Shown here piece by piece: positions 31,917 to 43,833 of a DNA stretch of 64,000 nt (position 1 is its first letter; every line of letters starts with the position of its first letter). A model generated the notes under the pieces. It saw nothing but the letters and a program-made list of their open reading frames with translations. It searched no databases and was not told where the DNA came from. The stretch lies in NCBI GenBank assembly GCA_032622095.1, contig CP136064.1:39544426-39608425 (forward strand), read 5' to 3'. Source of the stretch: Siphonodentalium dalli. Lineage: Eukaryota; Mollusca; Scaphopoda; Gadilida; Siphonodentaliidae. Both the position numbers and the translations under genes were made by a program.

Positions 31917-32063
31917 GACTCGTATAACGATCGCCATGCTACGATAGACAGCGGAGAATTATAATTGGCAACATATTACGCAATAACATGTGAGGATTGT
32001 GACAGGAATGCTCAGGAGCGATGTGACATGGGGATACACAGGGCACTCGCCTTGCATGATTTC

Positions 32064-32426
32064 CAGGGCGCCGGAAGCATCCAAGGGCAGGCGGGGGGGG
32101 GGGGGGGGGGCAGAGCCTACAAAAAGGGCACTTTTCCGCAAAAAAGGGCATTTTCTCCGCAAACTTGGGAAAATAACCATAAATTCATTGTGGCAAAAAT
32201 CCCTATTTTAATGGTATTTGTTGGTTTTATGGCCGTTTTGTGATAAAATTGACAACAAATTAATATTCCTTGTGAAATTGGTGGTATTTGGACAAAAAAA
32301 GTCACATTTTGCTATAAAAACACGAGATTAAACACACAAAAAGCATTTTCTGTCTCCAGAAAAAGGGCAAGTCCTGCCCCCGCTCAGCGGCCCCCTCTGC
32401 CCCCTCCCCCTCTTCCGGCGCCGCTG
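32064..32426. mobile_element. hAT-like non-autonomous element with perfect 8-bp duplication
   Basis: The ends CAGGGCGCCGGAAG ... CTTCCGGCGCCGCTG are inverted repeats, and ATGATTTC flanks both sides exactly (32056-32063; 32427-32434). The interior has a long G-run (32093-32110) and AAAAGGGCA repeats. No coding sequence. Confidence 0.85.
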
Positions 32427-32448
32427 ATGATTTCACTAAGTAATGGTT

Positions 32449-32529
32449 AGAGCACGCGAATAGTTCTTTACCAGAATCAATCGAGTCGCAGACGAGATTT
32501 ATTCTGGTAAAGAACTATTCGCGTGCTCT
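32449..32529. repeat. Perfect 29-bp-arm hairpin
   Basis: AGAGCACGCGAATAGTTCTT..AGAAT (32449-32477) is perfectly complementary to 32501-32529, with a 23-bp loop. It starts 15 bp after the hAT element's right duplication. Its origin is unknown. Confidence 0.85.
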
Positions 32530-32534
32530 GACCG

Positions 32535-33325
32535 ACTTAGAGCACAATTGATCCCACATAATGGAATCAACTGGATATGTGCCGTTGGGCGTGTTTTGAC
32601 GACGACGCACAATCAGTGCGCTGGTCACAATTGGACACAACAGCCGGTCAACCACGCCCAACAAATTGATTAACACGAACTGATCGCCGTTGAATGTTGA
32701 ATGTCCGAAACAACACGGACTGGTCCGACTTTGAAGCTCCCGTGCGATTTGTCTGTTATGAGTTGCGTGTGCCTAACAATGGGATAATCATTGAACTATT
32801 CTTCGCCAGCCTTGGGAATTGGTGTGCTTTACCAAAACTTAGGGAACGATTGCAACAATGGGATTGTGCTCTAATCGTGGTTATGTTTTAGGATGAGAGT
32901 TGTGTCCGTAATATTGGACACTTGTATGACTATGTTTTACTTGTAAGTGCATATGTTTAGACCTCAACTACAAAACAGCTAACATTTTAGAATTTGGCGT
33001 TTACGTTCACAAATATTACAACATTTCTGGGTGGTATTGACGCCGGAGTTTGATACGCAAGGCGCGCTCGCAGTCACGTGCCGGGGTTCGAATCCCACCA
33101 AATCCCCAAATAATAAAATTGCACTGTCTCAAAAACCCATGCAGCCTTTGAACTATGGTTTATTTGAAGCTTTCACGAGTGACTGCGACTCAATAGAGTC
33201 AATAAAAAAGGTTTCCTTCGCCATATACTATAGAGTGATTGTTCAGAATTGTGTACGTATATCAAGCATGTCACTGCGGAAACATCTACACTTCATGGAT
33301 GGTAAATTTAAAATGCATTTAAACT
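32535..33325. other. No gene recognised
   Basis: Contains an isolated box-B-like GGTTCGAATCCC at about 33084 without a matching box A; possibly a tRNA-derived remnant. A 123-codon frame at 33031-33402 has no recognisable family and overlaps the LINE remnant in antisense. Confidence 0.4.
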
Positions 33326-33329
33326 TTCC

Positions 33330-33501
33330 ACGTATAGTAAAATTTACACAGGCCTTTCGCAAGTCGGGTTGCTCTTCGTTGCACAGATTCTATTTTTCGT
33401 GACTGTCCTAACATGTGTGCGTTCCATATACAGTGCAACAATATTCCAGTATCGACGACCACACCATGGTAGTTAGTATAAAGTCTCTTGAGGGTCATCA
33501 A
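33330..33501 (-). pseudogene. LINE reverse-transcriptase C-terminal fragment
   Basis: Minus-strand translation reads LKRLYTNYHG, LLHCIWNAHMLG, KIESVQRRATRLAKGL. This fits the LINE pattern LYK..V.P.LEY...VW.P.L..DI..IE.VQRRATR...GL. The fragment is about 55 codons, with no recognisable continuation, tail or target duplication. Confidence 0.7.
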
Positions 33502-33795
33502 CAGATTGTTATCTATACTGCATCATTTTATGTGATAAATTTCGGCGGATGTTGTAACACTCACGAGAGCCAATGCCAAGAATGATTATACAATTTATTA
33601 TTGCCAGATATTTGAAGGGTAATTTCGACTAAATATAATATAATCCAGGATAATTGAGAAATCTCACTGATGTTTGTAATAAATGCCTGGTTGCGGCGTT
33701 TTACATGTAGTCGTTCACGTCGTAGCACATTGTAGGGCTTTGGGGCGAATTGACTGAATACTTATTAGTCAAATTTGCCAGTGTGTGAACGGATC

Positions 33796-34430
33796 CTTAT
33801 ATAGGCTGCAGTGTGATACCCCCATATAGATAGGCTGCATTGTGATACCCCCATATATATAGGCTGCATTGTGATACCCCCATATGTATAGGCTGCAGTG
33901 CATGTGATACCGCCCATATATATAGTCTGGAGTGTGATTATTGTGATACCGCCCATGTATTTAGTCTGGAGTGTGATACCCCACATGTATATAAACTGCA
34001 GTTGATACCCCCATATATATTATGCAGTGTGATACCCTCCATTTATATAGGCTGCAGTGTGATACCCCCATATATATAGGCTGCAGTGTGATACCCCCAT
34101 ATATATAGGCTGCAGTGTGATACCCCCATATATATAGGCTGCAGTGTGATACCCCCATATATATATGCTGCAGTGTGATACCCCCATATATATAGGCTGC
34201 AGTGTGATACCCTCCATTTATATAGGCTGCAGGGTGATACCCCCCATATATATATGCTGCAGTGTGATACCCCCATATATATATAGGCTACAGTGTGATA
34301 CCCCCATATATTTGCTGCAGTGTGATACCACCCATATATATATAGGCTGCAGTGTGCTACCCCATATATATATAGGCTGCAGTGTGATACCCCCCATATA
34401 TATTATGCAGTGTGATACCCCCATATGCCA
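33796..34430. repeat. ~29-31-bp minisatellite, about 20 copies
   Basis: The unit GCAGTGTGATACCCCCATAT plus ATATAGGCT varies in length mainly in the AT run and the C-run (3-6 C). The most regular stretch is 34050-34210. Spurious frames (GGITLQPIYM repeats) arise from it. Confidence 0.95.
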
Positions 34431-34440
34431 TAGTTCTATA

Positions 34441-35024
34441 ATCATCCATATAATACAACCAACTGCCCTTTTTTTATCAGACGCACTGTATAGCCATCTG
34501 ATATGCCTGTATGACTCCCCAAATTATAGCGCTGTAGTCTATATATATTTCAGTCTGGAACGAACTAGAAAGTAATATGCCATTGATCTTGTCTCTGGAG
34601 CTTGCGGCGCTTCATTTATGCTTCTGTGGAGTCGGATCATGGTATTGGATTTTTGTGCTTATCTTAGAGAATTATGCCGCCAATGTCATGTCTTCAAATA
34701 TAATGTTACCTCTATGTATGAATTATATCAATATATGACTGGAACGGAATGTCGCCCCACATAACGGAATGTCGCCCCACAGACGATCCTTTGGTTTATT
34801 TTGGTTTATCGTCGTTTCAGTGGTTTGTCCATATCATGATGGTGTATGTTTTTTCATATTTTATTGAGCATCCCATATATACATTTCAAACAAATTTGTT
34901 CATAACAGACTAATGTAAGATGAACGAATGGGGATTGGAGCACAAGTTATAGCAACTTAGGTGGAGCGCCTCTCCCCAGGAGAAAGATGGTGGTGCACAG
35001 AAGAAAAATTAAAATTCATAAATG
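34441..35024. other. No recognisable feature
   Basis: Only a short direct repeat GGAATGTCGCCCCACA near 34746 and 34766 stands out. Confidence 0.45.
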
Positions 35025-35194
35025 TTAAAAAAAAAAAAAAAAAAAATTCTGACTAAGCCTGACTAAGCACACAATTTGTTGCTGTCTCGTGAAGTTTGAT
35101 TATGTGCAGTTAAAAAAAAAAAAAAAAAAAATTCTGACTAAGCCTGACTAAGCACACAATTTGTTGCTGTCTCGTGAAGTTTGATTATGTGCAG
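35025..35194 (+). repeat. Perfect 85-bp tandem duplication containing a poly(A) run
   Basis: Each unit is a ~20-nt A-run followed by ATTCTGACTAAGCCTGACTA and ending GATTATGTGCAG. The two units look identical, implying a very recent event or an assembly duplication. Confidence 0.85.
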
Positions 35195-36350
35195 TGAATG
35201 TGAATAATGGATACTATTCTGACCCGCCAATTTATTGGATATTACAAAAACACTCCATAAAACAACAGCGTCATCACTTGGTATTCACCTATTCATTGTG
35301 CTCACTGATAACAACTCTCTTCATGCAAGTATACATGTTTACATAAACGGTGTCATCGACTGCGTATAAACAAAAATCCGCATATTTATTTGACGGTTAT
35401 CGTACGATATTTCCGAAGTACGAAATACTTTCGTCACCTAACTTCGTTTGTACTGTCGATCTATTCAGCGCTTTTTAATTAGCATTCCGGCTCCATGCTT
35501 TCCGTCTCCATTTGGGGTAAAAAAAATTGGCCAACAAAAGTTTAGCCAAATGAAATTTTTATTCGCCAAATTCGAAAAAGATTGGCCATTGGCCAATTTG
35601 GCCACCAAGAGCGCGAACACTGCACACACATACAATATGGAATGTTCAAGATTGGTATGGGGTAAGGGAATCTAGTTTTATATCATATGTTTATGTTTAG
35701 TGCATGTTGTTCTCGAATTTAAGTTAATATACGGCTGGTGATGTTCACTAAATGTCATGCATCTGTTCTTCGCCAAATCGCAATGAGTTTATATTATATT
35801 TTTTGGACAGCTGCGAACAATTGGTAATTTACTTCATTGGAAAGTGAATAGTTATATGGGTGGAGGAAGACCTCGATAAACCGGGAAATCACTCCGATAC
35901 TCGCTGAAATCACCCCCCCCCCCCACGGAAAGGAAACTGACAATGTCGCCCCGACACACGGATCAGTGGCTCGGACGAATAGGTCCATGGCGCATCAAGT
36001 TGCCCATGATTGGTTAATATAGATAAGATTAAGAAATCATTCGGTAATATTTACATACCACGTGTGTATTACCCTAAATCCTGTTCATATCCCAATAAAT
36101 ACACAATAACACGAATCGACGTCACGCATTGTCAACCTAGATGACCATAACATCGTGGACAGATTAAGAGGCGTGTTGATTATGTGCGCGCGCCCATAGA
36201 CTAATCGATGTGTAGACTAATTAATATAGGTAGAATATTTGGCTGACATAAAGTGTATGATGCATAGTATAATATCCAAACTGCAGACACATTTCAGAAA
36301 ATAAACTCAGCTGAGTTTGTAGAAATATATAATTAAACGACAATATAAAT
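35195..36350. other. No recognisable feature
   Basis: Includes a C-run at about 35911-35923. No reading frame is convincing. Confidence 0.45.
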
Positions 36351-37000
36351 ATAAGAAATGACTGTATAGTTTGAGTGTGTTCTAGTTATGAGTATATCGC
36401 TGTTATCGATGGAGTACGTTTATAGTGTGAACCGCCTCACGGTTCACACAATATGCTCATCAACCACAACGCTATACCCTTCCATAATAATAAAAAAAAC
36501 ACACTACATTCACTTCGTAAAGACATATGATCGACTTGTTCGGGTGCGTGAAACTGATAAGTTATTATTCAGGCACTATGCCAACTGGGTTGTAGCATTC
36601 TTAAAATATCAAACAAATCGACCGTACCATGCACTCCATAGAAACATCGTCTGAAATACGCGCATCTATTTACTTCTCGATTCGGGACACAACTATCGGC
36701 GATAAACTAACACAAACTATTTCGCCATCAATCAAGAATATATAATAATGAATGTGTTGTCAATTTGAATATAATATTTGTTAAAATAACTACTTTGAGC
36801 AAGAGTATTCTCCATTTCTATTTGATCACCCTATATAAATATAAGAAATGACTGTATAGTTTGAGTGTGTTCTATTTATGAGTATATCGCTGTTATCGAT
36901 GGAATACATTTATTTACTCCGATATACGTTCCCGCCTCACGGTTCACACAATATGCTCATCAACCACAACGCTATACCCTTCAATAATAATAAAAAACAC
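36351..37000 (+). repeat. Local direct duplication flanking a dispersed repeat
   Basis: 36351-36500 (AAGAAATGACTGTATAGTTT, TATATCGCTGTTATCGATGG, CTCATCAACCACAACGC) recurs at 36843-37000. The first copy has a hairpin GTGTGAACC/GGTTCACAC (36427-36451) that is disrupted in the second. Between them, 36520-36840 is the second copy of the repeat inserted at 16052. Confidence 0.75.
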
Positions 37001-37002
37001 AC

Positions 37003-37350
37003 ACTTTACCAGTCTTTGAGATAGCCAAAACATTTGATCAATAATGTCAGACAATATCCGCATCGATATAATGGTATGATGAGTTACTCCCACTGTCTCG
37101 TCCAAGGACGCGGGACCAGAAGTTGTTCGTTCGCTGTGAGTGTGTCTCGTTCGAACGCGCACTATATCGGAGTGTTTCACATCACTTTAAATAATGTCTC
37201 GTCCAAGGACGCGGGACCAGAAGCTGTTCGTTCGCTGTGAGTGTGTCTCGTTCGAACACGCACTATATCGGAGTGTTTCACATCACTTTAAATAATGCTA
37301 GAGCTTACTGAATGTTTTGACTGTCTCAAAGACTGGTAAAGTATTGGTGT
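37003..37350. repeat. Inverted-repeat element enclosing 100-bp tandem units
   Basis: ACTTTACCAGTCTTTGAGA (37010-37030) is inverted at 37320-37341 (TCTCAAAGACTGGTAAAGT). Inside, a 100-bp unit starting GTCTCGTCCAAGGACGCGGG is repeated at 37095 and 37195. A partial third copy with the same left flank (AATAATGTCAGACAATATCC) lies outside at 37471-37603. Confidence 0.7.
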
Positions 37351-37614
37351 GCATTATATATCAAGCAAAACAGGCCTATGATGTCATGATTTGCTGTATG
37401 TCTTTAAATTCTGGACCACCCTGCCGTAACCGGTACGAGTGATAACCTATTAATAATTAATCCGGCACAACACGTTTGATCAATAATGTCAGACAATATC
37501 CGCATAGATATAATGGTATGATGAGTTACTCCCACTGTCTCGTCCAAGGACGCGGGACCAGAAGCTGTTCGTTCGCTGTGTGTGTGTCTCGTTCGAACGC
37601 GCACTCACATATAC

Positions 37615-37760
37615 AACAAGAAAACCATAGTCAGAAATGGTAACGCCACCAAGATTATAGTATTACATATAAATAGAAATTATAAAAAATACATAAAATA
37701 TTTTGATAACAATTCCGTTTAAACAAGTAATCCTTCAAATTATTACTAACAAAGCAAGTA
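37615..37760. repeat. Dispersed repeat, ACAAGAAAACCAT family, copy 2
   Basis: Matches 471-552 and extends through ACAAGTAATCCTTCAAATTA like the copies at 45845 and 62160. Confidence 0.65.
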
Positions 37761-38640
37761 AACGACTCTGGGGTCACTCAACAGATTATAAAGACTTGGA
37801 CTTAGTATACTGTAAATACTAAAATTTAAATGAAATAATTAAAAGATAAAATTTAGCAAGTAGTAAAAGTTAATTTTCTCATTTTTTTTTTTTTTGGTTA
37901 AATAAAGCAATAATTTAAATGTAACATTTGGTTTAAAAAAAATGATTGACCGTGGCTCTTCCAATAATTGCGCGACTTACCTGGTCAATTGTTCTTAAGA
38001 AGTTGTTTTGAGAATTACTATGGAGGGAAATAGTTATGGCTGTGGCTTCGCAAGTAATTAACTTGGTGACGTGATGTTAACAAATCTGAACTCCAGTAAA
38101 CCAAGGACGCTCCATACCAAATATAAGGTAAATTAATAATTCTTTAGAAGTTGTTTTAAGATTTACTATGGAGGGAAAGAATTGTGGTGCTGGCTTCGCA
38201 ACTATTTGACCTCATTGTAACAAAATAACAAATATAAATATTAGTCACTCAGGCAATAGATGTATCTATTATGTATATTAAGTTATTGGGTCTTACGTGT
38301 CTTGAGATGTCTAAATAGTTTTCGATGGACAGATCGCACAAGGGACCCACGCCAATCTTCTGTTGGGATTCCAATTGTTGGCTTATTAAATATACACATA
38401 TGCTTAAGATACAGTCGCGCGCGAAGCACGCTCCCGTAAGTCGGGTTTTGGATCCCAGTTTATGAAAATATCATTGAAATAATCGGTTTCCCCCAATAAA
38501 CATCCATATATTCAATATATAAGTTTTGGAGCAGCATTAGGCAGTCCATATTGGACGCCATCATGGAATTTATTTTGTTTTGTTTTAATTTTCACACATA
38601 TTTATTAGTTATGTGGATGGAGTTCTCATTAAACATCACA
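37761..38640. other. No gene; weak local duplication
   Basis: The phrase AGAAGTTGTTTTGAGAATTACTATGGAGGGAAA (about 38000-38035) recurs in altered form at 38145-38180. Otherwise nothing is recognised. Confidence 0.4.
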
Positions 38641-38655
38641 TCCTTATATTGGTTA

Positions 38656-38784
38656 CAGTAATGCCCAAAGTAATTGACCACTTAACCACATCAGACTTAT
38701 TGGTAATTTTTCAGGATTTAAAATCCTGATAAATTACAAATAATTCTGCTCTGGTTAAGTGGTGAATTACTTTGAACATTACTG
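38656..38784. mobile_element. Tc1/mariner-type foldback, copy 1
   Basis: CAGTAATGCCCAAAGTAATT ... inverse ACTG, bounded by TA dinucleotides (38654-38655; 38785-38786), with arms covering almost the whole 129 bp around an ATCAGGATTTAAAATCCTGAT-like centre. TA target and CAGT ends fit Tc1/mariner MITEs. Confidence 0.75.
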
Positions 38785-38830
38785 TATGAGGATTGAGTTA
38801 TCATTAAACCCCAAATCCTTATATTGGTTA

Positions 38831-38959
38831 CAGTAATGCCCAAAGTAATTGACCACTTAACCACAGCAGAATTATGGGTATTTTTTCAGCATTTAAAATC
38901 ATGAAAAAATACCCATAATTTTGCTGTGGTTAAGTGATCAATTACTTTGGACATTACTG
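38831..38959. mobile_element. Tc1/mariner-type foldback, copy 2
   Basis: Same family and length as the preceding copy, also between TA sites. Both copies have CCTTATATTGGT immediately upstream, so they arose by duplication of a larger segment rather than two insertions. Confidence 0.75.
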
Positions 38960-39244
38960 TATGTAGATGGAGTTAAACCTCACAACAGTGTGTTGGGGAT
39001 TTGGACCTTGACTTGGGACCTTTGGTTTTTAACGCAACAAATGCGCGTACACCATATACACAAATTTCTTATGTAACCAGAGTTTTTCTTGGATAAGATT
39101 AGTTTGAAGCCTGCTAACATTTCAAAATGTTGTCAGTTTTGTATTCTCTGCAGCGGAACTCGACGCATTGAAGCAAAAGTTACAAGAGATAAAATGTGTA
39201 CGTAACGAGACTATAATACAAATGAAAAAATAAATTCAGGGAGG

Positions 39245-39940
39245 GGTGGGCGATACAGGGAACTAAGGGTTGAACCGATATAAATTTATAGAGCGATAAT
39301 GACCAATGTTGACATATTATGCATCTCAACTCTACTGAACATTGCAACAAGGCTATAAAATAGGGGGTGTCAGAATCTTAGTCATCTCTATATAGTGCCA
39401 GAATGGTCATTTATGGACTTCTATAAGATGTTGGGTTGGTTATATGGACTCTGAGAAAAAGGGGTTTGTACCGATGAACTGACATAAATTAGTGGAGCGA
39501 TGTTGCCATGTAATGTATCGCAACTGTACTAAAGCAGCAATGATATAAAATTGGGGGGGGGGGGGTCTGAAATTATCTCTATGTCCGAGTATAGATGGCA
39601 CCAGGATTATATAGAAAGGAATAGCAATTGATATACGTATACGGTATACTATAGTAATACCATAGACATATAAGTACAAGTATCACGCGATAAAATATTA
39701 CGTAACGTCACTTTTCCGATGAAAATAAATAAATAAATTGGACCGGGATTAGAGGTTGGGTTGGTTATATGTGGATAATTGGATATGGAATTCATACCGA
39801 TGAAACGATACAAATTAGTGGAGCGATAAAGACCAATGTTGACACTTAGTCAGGCTACGCGGGAGAAAATAGGGGTTGATACGATAGATCAAAATAAATT
39901 TGTCGGGTGATAATGACCAATGTTGATGTATAAAGTAACG
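39245..39940 (+). repeat. Degenerate ~200-bp tandem repeat
   Basis: GGGGTT(T)GTACCGATGAA, ATAAATTAGTGGAGCGAT and GACCAATGTTGACA recur at about 39265, 39463, 39785 and 39870. Includes a G-run at 39554-39565. Confidence 0.6.
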
Positions 39941-40033
39941 CGACTGTACTGTCGCACAATTATCAGGTGTAACCGGTCAAATATGGACTCTAGTGTCCAA
40001 TATGGAACAGCTCAGAAAATATTTGCAGGGCCC

Positions 40034-40393
40034 TAAAATTTATTTAACATGGCATTTGCCATTGAAATCGATTTATGTCGATAAAACTGTCATTTTTCAA
40101 AATTTTAAGCTGAGACTTGGTGTTTGTGCGTGGGATAGTTATATATTCCTAAAATGACAGAGTACAGCACGTAATTATGTTTTAGATGGAAGAAATGAAT
40201 TTTTTTCAATGATAAAATTTAACATGGCATTTGCTATTAAAATCGATTTATGTCGATAAAACTGTCATTTTTCAAAATTTTAAGCTGAGACTTGGTGTAT
40301 GTGCGTGGGATACATATATATTCCTAAAATGACAGAGTCCAGCGCGTAATTATGTTTTAGATGGAAGAAATTGAATTTGTTTTCGATAATAAA
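40034..40393 (+). repeat. Tandem duplication, ~178-bp unit
   Basis: Two units share ATTTAACATGGCATTTGC, ATCGATTTATGTCGATAAAA, GCTGAGACTTGGTG and TGTTTTAGATGGAAGAAAT with few differences. Confidence 0.9.
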
Positions 40394-40661
40394 TTTGCAG
40401 CGTGGACGGGTTGTCGATGATCGAGCTAGTGCGCTCAATTTGTAAACAAAGTTTTCTCAATAGTCGTTTTGGTCAAACTATCCCTTTTTAGACCGGGACA
40501 GCAGATCCGAATAGTAGCTAAGATGTATTTAGATATAATTATCAAAAGAATTTGACCGATTCGGGTGTAGTTTAAGAGAATGGAGTGGAGAAATCTTGGT
40601 GATAATTCCAGAAAATAAAAATGGAGGAGAAACACAATTAAACTACCCACAATTCACTTCA

Positions 40662-41120
40662 CTACACCAGGGGGGTTCGCAATGGGTTACACATTATTTT
40701 CAGTCTATCAAATTATTTATATTTTCAACAACAAGTGACTTTAAGTTTACAATTTCAGCCTATCCTTACTCTATCGATACGATTTATCATATTTTCATAA
40801 ACATATTATACACCGGTGGCGTTAAATTTACAATTTCGGCATCTACGTGATTCTATCGGTACGATTGAGTAATGGTACAAAACAAAATGTCCAAGAATAC
40901 AGTAGGGGCTCCCAATGGGTTATATATTATTTTCAGTCTATCAAATTATTTATATTTTCAACAACATATTATTACACCGGTGACTTTAAGTTTACAATTT
41001 CAGCCTGTCCTGACTCTATCGATACGATTTATCATATTTTCATAAACATATTATACACCGGTGGCGTTAACTTTACAATTTCGGCATCTATGTGATTCTA
41101 TCGGTACGATTGAGTAAGGT
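40662..41120 (+). repeat. Tandem duplication, ~240-bp unit
   Basis: Two units share GGGTTA..ATTATTTTCAG, TCTATCAAATTATTTATATT, TATTATACACCGGTGGCG and GATTCTATCGGTACGATTG. A diverged relative with GACTCTATCGGTACGG and ACACCGGTGGCGTAAA lies at 2326-2450. Confidence 0.9.
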
Positions 41121-41203
41121 ACAACAAATCTCCAAGAATACATTCGTCCTGTCCACCACACAATATCAAAATCTCAGAAGCTAGATACACCACATGTGGC
41201 GTA

Positions 41204-41414
41204 ATAATGCTCTAAGTAATCGACTCTTTAACCACAGCATAATTATGGGTAACTTTTCAGGATTTAGTCGGAAATATGGCTTGTTGCCATTCATCGGAAA
41301 GCTCTCGGGGAGAGCTTTCCGATGAATGGCAACAAGCCATATTTCCGACTAAATCCTGAAAAGTTACCCATAATTCTGCTGTGGTTAAACAGTCGATTAC
41401 TAAGAGCATTACTG
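41204..41414. mobile_element. Tc1/mariner-type foldback with extended hairpin, copy 3
   Basis: Arms of about 100 bp (41204-41302; 41313-41414) pair almost perfectly through TTAACCACAGCA, AACTTTTCAGGATTTAGTCG and GGCTTGTTGCCATTCATCGG to a short CTCTCGGGGAGAG tip. The right end is ACTG-TA; the left end is mutated (TAATAATGC). Its inner half is shared with the copy at 52653. Confidence 0.8.
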
Positions 41415-41522
41415 TATATGAGTGGTGTCCACATTGAAATATCCAACCGCATCCCATTGAACAAGATCTAAATCCAAGGTTCCCTAAAATCCATTTGCAC
41501 CCCCTTGGTTCGAACTGTCCAA

Positions 41523-42070
41523 CTGTTGGAAATGTTCACATGGTGGAGAATCACGTGGTTTCGAGTTGATGAGTATCACGCATTAAAAATGGCCGAGGCG
41601 ATCCAAAACGCGACCAGAAGCGAGGAAAAAAAGGTAATAAACTAAGATATGACTTATTACATAGTATTTTGACAGCTACGAGTAGTCCGGAGTAGATGCT
41701 ATACTATCTTTCAAACAAGCTGATACCACATTATGTCCAAATTCACATTTGTTTCCTCTAACATTCTGACCAAAGTTGTCAGTCGAAGGATTTTTCAAGA
41801 AGTATGGACTGGTGTATTCCACGCACCTCGGACTGGCAACTTTGGTCAGAATGTTATAGAAAACTACTAAGTATCTCCGAACAATTAAGGTATCAACTTG
41901 TTTCAAAAATAAACCAGCATATGCTCGTAACAGTTAAACTACTATGGTTTGTGTCAGTTCTTCGTAAAGTATGATTTTTTTTACGTTTGCACATTTTGAA
42001 TGCGTGGTACTCACCAACCTCGAAACCACGTGATTCCCCATCGTCTTAAGGTTGGGAAATGTTCCAACAG
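41523..42070. mobile_element. Triply nested foldback element
   Basis: Outer arms 41523-41587 and 41999-42070 (CTGTTGGAAATGTTC, GAATCACGTGGTTTCGAG, ATCACGCATT). Middle arms TTTCAAACAAGCTGATACC (about 41688-41706) and GGTATCAACTTGTTTCAAA (41888-41906). Inner arms ACATTCTGACCAAAGTTG (41760-41777) and CAACTTTGGTCAGAATGTT (41838-41856). This may be one element inserted in another. No coding sequence. Confidence 0.65.
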
Positions 42071-42074
42071 ATAG

Positions 42075-42779
42075 AAAATTCAGACTAAATATAAAAATAT
42101 ATGCTACTTAAAAACAACGAATTCCTCACCAATTTTGGCTGGAGAATCAAAACGATGAGAACAATTTCAACTTATATTGTGTAAAAATTCAAAAAAAGTG
42201 CTGTGTTAGGAATTAAAATTATCCAACTATTGGAATTTGTTTTACCAAAGATGGGTCAACACTATCTGGTCTGGTCTGACGCGCGTTCGCGCCAGGAAAA
42301 TTGAGTTCTCTGAACGAGAAGGCCAGCACTACAGAGGTCCCAATTGCGTGGAAGTATGAACCAATCGTGGATGTGAACACTGTTACATGATATCTCTAAT
42401 ACCAGGAAGTTCTTCAATTCTAGGATATCAGAGATATTGTATAAGAGAATGGGAAGTTACCTCACAAAGTGACATTAGCTGTATAAGAATACTTAAGTTG
42501 CGCATAACTAGCAGATAAGTCGAATGCAGAATCAAAATAATTGTTCTTTGTTGCAAACAGGGTTAACCGCAGTGCTTATGCATCCGCCAAAAGAGTACGC
42601 TAGGAACATCTCGTCATTGAATAGGTCCAAAATATTGAACATATCAATTCCATAGTAATAAATGCCAGAGTATCAGAATTATTTTTCGCCTCTCTTGTAC
42701 ACCAGTACAGCAGTCTTTGTACACGTGTAACACTATATTGGTTTATGTTTCTCAGCATGCCAAACACGTTGGTTGGTTA
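42075..42779. other. No recognisable feature
   Basis: Unassigned DNA. A short hairpin around ATATCTCTAATACC ... ATATCAGAGATAT (42390-42436) is present. Confidence 0.4.
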
Positions 42780-43335
42780 TCGTATTAGGTTGTGTTCAAT
42801 ATTTGTGCCAAACGTAAGCATATTGCGAGATAAGACTTTTCATTGCGACATAGGATTCAAGGTCGCCATAACGACTGGATCCGGTTTGACTTTGAGAAAG
42901 AATTTAATGTTATTGTCCCATAGTACGTCTCCTAACGTATATAGTGATCTGATATTTTTAATTTTATCATATTTTTCCATTCTGATAGGTTTGGAAAGGA
43001 TCCTGTTCTTGCCATATTTTGTGAGAATTCTAGATATTTCTTCCAGAAAGGCTGTCACTGGACGATAATAGATTAGGAGGACGTCAAGTCTGAACATAAT
43101 TATTTCCAAAGGTTGTCTATGGTTTCACTATAAGTGAATCGATGCCACAAGAAAGAGAAAATTCCTCCGATCTACCTCATACTCAATAGGTAACATCCCG
43201 ACCAAGGAGAGCGAGAGGATCCCACTGCTTCTTGTAGCCATTTGCTGTATATTTTTGATACACATTTTATATGCCTTTTCTAGGTTCATATGTTGAGTTG
43301 CTGATATGTTCCACAACATTTCGGCGTCATATATA
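42780..43335 (-). pseudogene. LINE polyprotein C-terminal remnant
   Basis: The minus strand reads LEKAYKMCIKNIQQMATR, LSLVGMLPIEYEVDRRNF (43290-43150). This matches the LINE post-RT pattern ..K.IQ.LP.RT.....LLG.LPIE...DKR.LS. The next frame runs 43109-42840 (FLEEISRILTKYGKNR, LYTLGDVLWDNN) and reaches SRNMLTFGTN near 42805, the counterpart of the family's R.LTGTY segment. Frameshifts and stops make it non-functional. Confidence 0.65.
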
Positions 43336-43339
43336 AGGC

Positions 43340-43830
43340 GTTTGTAACGCCAACGTGTTTAAAACTCTTTAGGTTGATCAAGGGACTATAGTCCTTGGAA
43401 ATTGGTAAGCGACAAGCTGCATACTAATATTTGCAAATATTTTCTGATGCTTTTGCAACATTCGGGTTGTTTAGCTGCTAGACTGCAGAATTAAACTGAG
43501 GTATATCACTTGCTGCGTTTGCCTTATATATGGCCTGATCCTAGGCCCCAGGCGATCATCTCAACAATTCCACTTTTCAAAGTTTCATGTTTGGCACAAC
43601 ATCAGTTTCACATTTCACATTGGAAATAGGTTGAGATTGTTTTTGTAGCTTTATTTACCAACCAGTATTAAGTGTGTAATAATCTGAAATTCGCTGTTTC
43701 GATCAAAAGTCAAATATTTATATATTTTTGGTAAAAAAAAATTAAGATTTTGAACTTATATAGCCATCAGTTGGGAGATTTACAACCATCGGTGGTTATG
43801 ATCTTAAGTTGTAAATTTCCAATAGTTGGA
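43340..43830. other. No gene; small foldback
   Basis: 43759-43828 contains a foldback: CCATCAGTTGGGAGATTTACAAC pairs with GTTGTAAATTTCCAATAGTTGG. Confidence 0.45.
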
Positions 43831-43833
43831 AAG

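Noticed and set aside
33060-33110. tRNA gene or SINE head at GGTTCGAATCCC
   Set aside because: No box A at the right distance and no SINE body follows.
33765-34575. GGITLQPIYM-type repeat proteins
   Set aside because: Arise from the ~30-bp minisatellite; unit length variation breaks the frame.
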